This document shows positions 51,866-62,387 of a stretch of 64,000 nucleotides of DNA, piece after piece. The translations under genes were made by a program, and so were the position numbers. Position 1 is the stretch's first letter. The number at the start of each line of letters is the position of its first letter. Under the pieces are notes generated by a model, which saw nothing but the letters and a program-made list of their open reading frames with translations, did not search any database and was not told the origin of the DNA. Source of the stretch: Babylonia areolata (Eukaryota > Mollusca > Gastropoda > Neogastropoda > Buccinidae); the NCBI RefSeq assembly GCF_041734735.1, contig NC_134887.1, positions 29,867,870-29,931,869 on the forward strand, in the 5' to 3' direction.

Positions 51866-54800
51866 CATACAAACGTATATGATGTAACACACACATATAC
51901 TGACACAGTAAACCATACTCGTCCATAGTCTCAGATATACCTGGACACATCAATAATCCATGAAGTGTGTGTGAGAGAGAGAGAGAGAGAGAGAGCATTA
52001 CTGCATGTATTATTCATTAGAAATTTGAGGGTTGACGAAATGAATAGCAGTTGAGAAATGCAACGGATGATGGTTGTGTTGCAGGGTTCATCCGCAAGGT
52101 GTATGGCATCCTGTTTGTTCAGATTCTGATCACAGCACTCATGATCGCCCTTTTCCTCTATGTGTAAGTATTGCTGTACACCGATTGCTTTGGTACAGTG
52201 GTTACTATCACTTCCATTGTATGTAAGTATTGCTGAACAACAGCTGTGGTACAGTGGTTAGTATTACTTCCTCTGTGTAGGTATTGCTCTACAACCTCTT
52301 TGGTACAGTGGTCAGTATCACTTCCTCTGTGTGTAAGTATTGCTGTACAACAGCTGTGGTACAGTGGTCAGTATCACTTCCTCTGTGTGTTAGTATTGCT
52401 GTACAACAGCTGTGGTACAGTGGTCATTATCACTTCCTCTGTGTGTAAGTATTGCTGTACAACAGCTGTGGTACAGTGGTCAGTATCACTTCCTCTATGT
52501 GTAAGTATTGCTGTACAACAGCTGTGGTACAGTGGTCAGTATCACTTCCTCTATGTGTAAGTATTGCTGTACAACAGCTGTGGTACAGTGGTCAGTATCA
52601 CTTCCTCTGTGTGTAAGTATTGCTGTACAACAGCTGTGGTACAGTGGTCAGTATCACTTCATCTATGTGTAAGTATAGCAGTCAAAATGACTGTTTTTAT
52701 CTCTTGACAGGGAACCAATACAGGACTATTCTCAAAATGACTGTTTTTATCTCTTGACAGGGTACCCATATAGGACTATTCTCAAAGTGACTGTTTTTAT
52801 CTCTTGACAGGGAACCAATACAGGACTATTCTCAAAATGACTGTTTTTATCTCTTGACAGGGAACCAATACAGGACTATTCTCAACAGAACCCATGGCTG
52901 TTCATTGTGGGAATGTAAGTGTTCTGTTGAATAATGATAGTGACCATGTTGTATGTATGTGAGAGAGAGAGAGAGAGAGAGAGTGGGTGTGCACTTATGT
53001 GTTTATTCATGAAAGAGTGAGTGTGTGTGTGTGTGTATGTGTGTGTGTGTGTGTGTAATAAAATGTTTGCATGTTGTGTTCCTTTGTGTGTGTGGAGGGA
53101 GGAGGGGATTGGGTAGGGGGTCTTTAGTGTGTGTGCAACCATGTATGTATGTATGTGCGCATTTATGGATGTGTGTGTGTGTTTGCATATGCCTGACCAT
53201 ATTAACCAATAACAAAGTGAAATAAACTGGAGGCATGTTATTTCCCCACAACCTTTACGGCCATTCAGGCAGTGACTGAATTCATAGCAAGGCCAGGGCC
53301 CAGTCCTCCCCTTCCTCTCTTTAAAACTTTCTCGGCCGAAGTCAGGTAACCCATTCTCACCTGGGCGGAGTGAGGAAAAATCAGAGTCAAGTGCCTTTTA
53401 ATTACACATACTTAACTCTCTCCGGACGAAGGAATGCCTGAGCATTCCTACATAAAATGTATTCGGTTTCAGACGATGGAATGGAATAGCGTTTTCAAGA
53501 AATAAAAATCCATCACGCGCTATACACGTGATTTTGTGATTAGCCAAGCAGAGTGCGCTATTCTGGGTCACTCCACAATCGAATGGTATGATTGGCCAGC
53601 CTGCCATGTGTGGCCCATCTCGCACACACGCTGACAAAGTCACTGACCGGTCGTCTGCTCGCGTGCCAGCCTGTTAGCAAAGCAGGCTCTTCTCAAATGT
53701 TGTGGAGCGAACAAGGCAGCAACGGCAATGTTTTAGTGTTGCCGAAGTACTTGAAATGCTACAAACTGAAGGGTCTGACATTGAAAAGGTGGATGATGAC
53801 GAAGAAGAAAGCGAATTTAATGCAGAAAGCGAGCATGTGTATGGTGATTCGGGGTGAAAAATTGGCATTATTTTCTACATACGGCAAAACTGTAAAAATA
53901 AGATGAGAAATTTGATTTTTTTGTTGTTGTTTTTTTTTGTAATAGCTCAACGCGTAATAAACCAGTTCTGAAAGTTTCCTTTTCTTACTCTGTATTTTGT
54001 ATTTTTTGTAATTTTTTTTCCAAACCCTTACAAATGGGCCGTCTGTGGGGAAAAGCAAGGGAGAAAACTTGTCGTCCCGAGTGAGTTAACGCGCCCGGTG
54101 CCTTTTCCAAGGACACAACACCGTGCTGTAACGGGGGGGGCCTCAAACCCTGATCACTGGTGAACACTTTGAAAGTCCAACGGCGCCTAACCGATTTCTG
54201 CCATGGATCTTCGGAGGCATGGCAAAAATGTGATCATATTTGTTGTGGGCTGGCCACCACTGTAGCTGTGCTGATGTGTTCTCTTTGTTGTTGTTGTTGT
54301 TGTTGTTTTCTTATGTGTGTGTGTGTGTGTAATGTGTAAGAGTGTGGAATGTCAGTACACTGTTATAGGGTATGTGTTGTTGCCATGCAGGGTGGTAACA
54401 TTTGTCATCCTCATCATCTTGGCATGTTGTCCCAACGTGCGTCGGAGCTACCCCTCCAACTTGATCCTGCTGGCTGTGTTTGTGAGTGCTGCTCTGTGTG
54501 TGTGTGTGTGTGTGTGTGTGTCGAGTGTGTGTGTGAGTGAGAGTGTGTGTGTGTGTGTGTGGACCCAGTCGAGATGGAAGTTTGTGTGTGTGTGTGTGTA
54601 TGTGTGTGTGTGTGTGTGTGAGTGAGAGTGTATGTTTGTTTGTGTGTGAGTTATTGAGTGTGTGTGAGTGTGTGTCTATGTCTGTGTCTGTGTGTGTGTA
54701 CCTGTATGTGTGTGTGTGTGAGTGAGAGTGTGTGAGTGTGAGTGTGTGTGTGATTGAGTGTGCGTGTGTGTGTGTGTGTGTGTATTGAGTGTGCATGAGT

Positions 54801-55684
54801 GTGCATGTGTGAGTGTCTGTGTGTGTGTGAGTGTGGGTGGTGGGTGTTGGTGTGTGTGTGTGCCTATATGTGTGAGTGTGTGTGTGTTTGTGTGTGAGTG
54901 ATTGAGTGTGTGTGTATGAGAGAGAGTGAGTGAGAGTGTGTGTGTGTGTCAGTGATTGAGTGTGTGTGAGTGTGTGTGTGTGTGTGTGAGTGATTGAGTG
55001 TGAGTATGTGTGTGTGTCTGTGTCTGTGTGTGTAATGAGGTGGATTGAAATTGTTTACCTTCTTATGTTTCTGAGTTAAGTGTGTTCTTTATAATTGTTG
55101 ATAAATATATGATGCTGATGATTCAGCACTGATGTAATGTGCACACTTTGACTTTCAATGAAAGTGAAACTGTTTTGATGTGCACACTTTGACTCTTGCT
55201 TGACATTAATGAAAGTGAAACTGGTTTTATGTGCAACACTTTGATTTTTGGGGAGTGGTAAAAAAACAAAACAACACCTGTTGGTTTTGTGTTGCAGACT
55301 ATTTTCGAAGGCTTCCTGCTTGGTGCTGTGTCCAGGTGAGTGACTTATTGTTGGGTACATTCATGATAATAATAATAAAGATGATAATAATGATAATAGT
55401 AATGATGATGATAATGATAATAATACTAATAATAATGGATACTTATATGGTATACTATCCAGAAATCTGCTGTTGGTGCTTTACAAAAACACTTTTGTTT
55501 ACATAACACAATACATCAGTGTTACATACACACACCAACATGTGACTAAACACACACACACACGCACACGCACACGCACATACAATGCATACATACATTT
55601 TAACATGCATATGCTTTACAAAAACACTTTTGTTTACATAACACATGACATCAATGTTACATACACACACCAACATGTGACTAA

Positions 55685-55715
<31 letters not shown>

Positions 55716-55722
55716 AACCACA

Positions 55723-55765
<43 letters not shown>

Positions 55766-58033
55766 TGCATACATACATTTTAACATACATGTGTACCTAA
55801 CAGCTACCCTCAACACATACGCACACATAGGCACACACAAACATACATAAATAGATGTGTGCGTGCGCATGCGCGTGCACACACACACACACACACTACA
55901 CATTCATATACATGCATGTAGTTATGTACACATACATATGTATACATTCATAGTCAAGCGCTAAGTCAAGCATTCTTGATGGGATCGGTCTGATATATAA
56001 CTTTGTTCTTGTTTTCTTTTCTCTTTTTTGGTGGTTACATTCAAGAATGGGATCAGTCAGATATATAACTTTGTTCTTTTTTTTCTTTTTTTTTTCTTTT
56101 CTTCTGTGGGGCATTTTATTTTTAAACATGTGGGCTACAATACCAGAAGCCACTTACGAGTTTAGTTTCGACCAACTATCTTCTCTTTTTCAGTTGTTGT
56201 GTTTATTGCTTTAATGTATATGTGAAAAAGACTTAATGTGGTGACTGTTTGAAGTATAATGCATATGAAGGACTGTGAAAAACACATGCTATTTTTTATC
56301 ATACGTTTCTGGCCAGCTGTCATTTTCTGAGCTTTGTCTTGCTTCTGACGTGTGTGTGTGTGTGTTTTGCCATTAGACGGGAGATGTGGGTGTTGGAGGG
56401 TGAGGGAGGGTTCAGTGGGGCGGGGGTGGGGGCGGGGCATCTCATCAAGTTTCCCAGTCTGTCAGAATCCTCCGTTGATTGAAAAGCAGGGTATGCTTCT
56501 TCTTGTTGAGTTTTTGTTTGGTTGGTTGGTTGTGTTTTTTGGCTTTGTTTTTTGTTGTTGTTTTCATACTTTACTGTTTGAATTGATTTTAATCCACACC
56601 ACCATTTAAATCGATTGTTTTGAGGTAAGATTTTGATCACCATGTATTGGTCAGTGTTTCTTTTGCCATACCAACAACTGTCGCAGAACATTTGAAAACG
56701 CGCATCCCCTGCCCCTCCCCACTACTCCGTTCTCCACACCCACACCCCCAAAAGAGAAAGACAACAAGGAAAAGGTGTTAGAGAGTGATGCTGAGATTTT
56801 CCTCCAAACACTGCCCTACATTGTCTGTTTTTAATAGTTCATTCCAATGTGAATGATGTATGATACATTGATCACATAACATGGATTCCATGTATTAGCA
56901 GTCACAAAATGAACATGGCTGGAGTGTATTGAATCTGTTTTTAAAAAGAAATTCTTTTCATTAGTTGTTCTTGCTTTTCATTTGTTTTCAGTCACTATGA
57001 AAAGGATGAAGTCCTGATGGCGGTTGGAATCACAGCGGTAAGTAGCTTTCAAGTGTGTTGAAATATCAGTCTGTATTCTTTTATGAGGAAACAAACCAAG
57101 GTCCCATTTTGCAGCATGCTTTCAGGGCATTTGAAACAACCCGCAGCAAGGAAGGGGTTGTTCATCTGGTAAAATTCTGTAGAAAAATCCAATTTGACAA
57201 TAAAACAAATACACTTGCAGACAGATTACCCCCCCCCCCCCCCCCCCCCCCCAAATAGGCGACACTGCACTTCAGTGATACACTTTCCCAAGGGAGAGCA
57301 GTCCGAATTTCATGCAGATGAGTCGATTTGTGACAAAAATGTAATACTAAAGCAGGATATGGTGGACATGTCTTTCCTTACATAGCAGCAGTTGATAGAA
57401 CTTTGGTGGCAGTGAAGGAAAGCAAAGGAGGAATGTAAACAGTGTGACGGGCGCCATAGCCGAATGGTTAAAGTGTTGGACTTTCGATCTGAGGGTCCCG
57501 GGGTTCGAATCACGGTGACGGCGCTTGGTGGGTAAAGGGTGGAGATTTTTACGATCTCCCAGGTCAACATATGTGCAGACCTGCCAGTGCCTGAACCCCC
57601 TTCATGTGTATACGCAAGCATAAGATCAAATACGCACGTTAAAGATCCTGTAATCCATGTCAGCGTTCGGTGGGTTATGGAAACAAGAACATACCCAGCA
57701 TGCACAGCCCCGAAAGCGGAGTATGGCTGCCTATATGGCGGGGTAAAAACGGTCATACACGTAAAAAGCCCACTCGCGTATATACGAGTGAATGTGGGAG
57801 TTGAAGCCCACGAACGCAGAAGAAGAAGAGTAAACAGTGTGCTGCAGAATTTTCGGACATTTAGGTATTACATGTGTCACGTTGATAACTTGCAGGTCAT
57901 GAAAATAACATGCTCAGTCTTCAAAAAAAAATCACGGTGAACTAGATAATTTTGTTTGCATAACAGGAGCAGCAGCAAAGAAACACCCATAAACAAACAA
58001 TCAAACAAAGTTAAATTTGTTGCTTACATCTGC

Positions 58034-58070
<37 letters not shown>

Positions 58071-61000
58071 AAAAAAAAAAGCTTAATGTATTTTCAAGTA
58101 TTTCATGAACAACTGTTTATGTTCAAGTACTGCATGGATAAACATTTTTTATTTTCAATCATTTCATGGAAAAATGCTATTATTTTCAATGACAAACATT
58201 CTTATGCTCAAGTGTTTCATAGAAAAACAGTTTTATTTTCAAGTATTTCATCAACAAACAATTATATTTTCAAGTATTTCATAGTCTAACGTTTTTATTC
58301 ACAAGGTTGAGCATTTTTATGCTCAAGTGTTTCATGGAAAAGTATTTTTATTTTCAAGTATTTCATGGTGAAACATTTTTAATCTCATGGACAGACGTTT
58401 TTATTTTCAAGTATATCATGGACAAATGTTTTTTATGTTCAAGCATTATATGGATAAATGTTTTTCATGTTCAGTTATTTCATGGACAGAATGTTTTCAT
58501 ATTTCATGGACAAATGTTTGTTATTTTCAAGTTGTTCACGTTTTACCTTGAAGTACCTTACGTGGACAGATGTTTTCAGGTTCAAGTATTCCTTGGGCAA
58601 ATGTCTTTTAGGTTCAGGTATTCCATGGACAAATGTTTTTCTGGTTCAGGTAATTCATGGACAGACATTTTCTGTGTTCAGGTGGTGTCACTGGCCCTGA
58701 CCATCTTCGCTTTCCAGACAAAGGTGAGTTGTGTTGAAGTGCAGTTTGGGATGTGGTTTGTCTTGTGTTGGTTCTGTGTGTTGAAGTGCAGTTTGGGATG
58801 CGGTTTGTCTTGTGTTTGTTCTGTGTGTTGAGGTGCAGTTTGGGATGTGGTTTGTCTTGTGTTTGTTCTGTGTGTTGAAGTGCAGTTTGGGATGTGGTTT
58901 GTCTTGTGTTTGTTCTGTGTGTTGAAGTGCAGTTTGGGATGTGGTTTGTCTTGTGTTTGTTCTGTGTTGGAGTGGATTTTGGGATGTGGTTTGTCTTGTG
59001 TTTGTTCTGTGTTGAAGTGCAGTTTAGGATGTGGTTTGTCTTGTGTTTGTTCTGTGTGTTGAAGTGCAGTTTGGGATGAGGTTTGTCTTGTGTTTGTTCT
59101 GTGTTGAAGTGCAGTTTAGGATGTGGTTTGTCTTGTGTTTGTTCTGTGTTGAAGTGCAGTTAGGGATGTGGTTTGTCTTGTCTTTGTTCTGTATTGAAGT
59201 GCAGTTTGGGATGTGGTTTGTCTTGTGTTTATTCTGTGTTGCAGTGCAGTTTGGGATGTGGTTTGTCTTGTGCTTGTTCTGTGTGTTGAGGTGCAGTTTG
59301 GGATGTGGTTTGTCTTGTGTTGGTACTGTGTGTTGAAGTGCAGTTTGGGATGTGGTTTGTCTTGTGTTTGTTCTGTGTGTTGAAGTACAGTTTGGGATGT
59401 GGTTTGTCTTGTGCTTGTTCTGTGTGTTGAGGTGCAGTTTGGGATGTGGTTTGTCTTGTGTTGGTTCTGTGTGTTGAGGTGCAGTTTGGGATGTGGTTTG
59501 TCTTGTGTTGGTTCTGTGTGTTGAAGTGCAGTTTGGGATGCGGTTTGTCTTGTGTTTGTTCTGTGTGTTGAGGTGCAGTTTGGGATGTGGTTTGTCTTGT
59601 GTTTGTTCTGTGTGTTGAAGTGCAGTTTGGGATGTGGTTTGTCTTGTGTTTGTTCTGTGTTGGAGTGCAGTTTGGGATGTGGTTTGTCTTGTCTTTGTTC
59701 TGTGTTGAAGTGCAGTTTGGGATGTGGTTTGTCTTGTGTTTGTTCTGTGTTGAAGTGCAGTTTGGGATGTGGTTTGTCTTGTGTTTGTTCTGTGTGTTGA
59801 AGTGCAGTTTGGGATGTGGTTTGTCTTGTGTTTGTTCTGTGTTGGAGTGCAGTTTGGGATGTGGTTTGTCTTGTGTTTGTTCTATGTTGAAGTGCAGTTT
59901 GGGATGTGGTTTGTCTTGTGTTTGTTCTGTGTGTTGAAGTACAGTTTGGGATGTGGTTTGTCTTGTGCTTGTTCTGTGTGTTGAGGTGCAGTTTGGGATG
60001 TGGTTTGTCTTGTGTTGGTTCTGTGTGTTGAGGTGCAGTTTGGGATGTGGTTTGTCTTGTGTTGGTTCTGTGTGTTGAAGTGCAGTTTGGGATGCGGTTT
60101 GTCTTGTGTTTGTTCTGTGTGTTGAGGTGCAGTTTGGGATGTGGTTTGTCTTGTGTTTGTTCTGTGTGTTGAGGTGCAGTTTGGGATGTGGTTTGTCTTG
60201 TGTTTGTTCTGTGTGTTGAAGTGCAGTTTGGGATGTGGTTTGTCTTGTGTTTGTTCTGTGTGTTGAAGTGCAGTTTGGGATGTGGTTTGTCTTGTGTTTG
60301 TTCTGTGTGTTGAGGTGCAGTTTGGGATGTGGTTTGTCTTGTGTTTGTTCTGTGTGTTGAAGTGCAGTTTGGGATGTGGTTTGTCTTTGTTCTGTGTGTT
60401 GAAGTACAGTTTGGGATGTGGTTTGTCTTGTGTTTATTCTGTGTTGCAGTGCAGTTTGGGATGTGGTTTGTCTTGTGCTTGTTCTGTGTTGCAGTGCAGT
60501 TTGGGATGTGGTTTGTCTTGTGCTTGTTCTGTGTGTTGAAGTACAGTTTGGGATGTGGTTTGTCTTGTGCTTGTTCTGTGTGTTGAAGTGCAGTTTGGGA
60601 TGTGGTTTGTCTTGTGTTTATTCTGTGTTGAAGTGCAGTTTGGGATGTGGTTTGTCTTGTCTTTGTTCTGTGTTGAAGTGCAGTTTGGGATGTGGTTTGT
60701 CTTGTGTTTATTCTGTGTTGCAGTGCAGTTTGGGATGTGGTTTGTCTTGTGCTTGTTCTGTGTGTTGCAGTGCAGTTTGGGATGTGGTTTGTCTTGTCTT
60801 TGTTCTGTGTGTTGAAGTGCAGTGTTCACACCGTATTGGGAAAGCCACAAACCACTATGGAAAAAAAATGAGAGGACAGACTCAGCTGTGAATGTTAGTC
60901 ACTAAAATAAACAATTTCAATGGAGATGGTAGGATCTGAGGCTAAGAAGAAAAGAAAAAAGATTGAAACTAACCATCTTCTGTTTATAAACTTGTGAATG

Positions 61001-62353
61001 GTAAAGCTTTTTATTGTTGATTACTTGATTTGTAGAAATTGCTTTCCCCAATGGATTTTATTTCTAGAAACCGTGGTTTGGGTCTCTGCTCACTCATTGG
61101 ATTTCCTTATATCATATTTTAACCTGTAAAGAACTGGGTGGCAGCCACAGTTCCTAAGTATTGCCGTTGACAGCGTGATACTGGGGAGCATAAAGAGGTG
61201 CTCCTTTGTAAAGGTTTTTGTAAAGACTGTGGCAGAAATGAATTTGGTGATGAATTTCGTTTTGTGAAGGAATGCCCCAAATGCGATGAAATCAGAAACA
61301 GGTCTGTTCAAAGAAATATACATGCATTCATTAAGCATGCAATTATTGTAAACTGTTCTTAAGGAGCAAAAATGATCTGTTTGATTTGAGCAGATTTATG
61401 AAGAAATTTTGCAGTTGTGGCTTCATGATTTCAGTATGGAATGAAATCTCGGTGATCCCTTGTGCTGGTTGCATTGTTGAGCATTTCTACGATTTTCTGC
61501 ATGTTTGGTGCATATCTGTTATGCCTATGTGTATGAATGTGTGTCTGCATGTTACGTTTATTTGCTTATTTATCATCATTGTCATCTTTTGTTTTTTTTT
61601 GTTTTTTTTTTTTTGTTTTTGTTTTTTTTTAAATTAATTTTTTTGTACGCTGATACTTGACTTCATCAAGTTTTTGCGCCTTATAAATATTATTATTAGT
61701 AGTAGTAGTTCTTTTTTATGTATTTATCTATTTTTTATTTATTTACTTATTTCTTTTTATTCTATTTTATTTTATTCTTATTTTTATTTTTTTTTTTTTT
61801 GTTTGTTTGTGGGTTGTTTTTTTGTTTTGTTTGTTTGTTTTTCTCAAGGCCTGACTAAGCGCGTTGGGTTACGCTGCTGGTCAGGCATCTGCTTGGCAGA
61901 TGTGGTGTAGCGTATATGGATTTGTCCCAACGCAGTGACGCCTCCTTGAGCTACTGATACTGATACTGATACGATTCTCTTTTGTTATGGCCTCCATGCC
62001 CCAAAAGGGATTACAGGATTAAAAGGAAAATTTCCTTTGAACCTTTGAATCTTTACGTTGTGGTTTCAGTGGGATTTCACCATGTTCGGCGGCCTCCTGT
62101 TTGTCTTCATCATCGTTCTGATCTGTTTGGGCTTCCTCTGCCTCATCATTCAGAACAGGGTGAGCAGTCAGCACCACCGCCATAGTGGTGATGATGATAG
62201 TACATTTATACAGTGATTTCAAACCTCTCAAAGCGCTTTACAGTGTTAGTCAGCACACAACACACATGCAAACAAACACACAGGCAAACAAGCACGCACA
62301 CGCGCGCATGCTCACGCACGTACCCACGCACACGCACTTGCACGCATGCACAC

Positions 62354-62387
<34 letters not shown>

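Noticed and set aside
57447-57530. tRNA gene with A and B boxes
   Set aside because: It is the head of a SINE with target duplication and AGA tail; several mutated copies exist in the window.
58307-60891. Repeated Cys/Val/Phe-rich hydrophobic frames that look like membrane repeats
   Set aside because: They are intronic minisatellite translations; the frames are open by chance and restart at each length variant.
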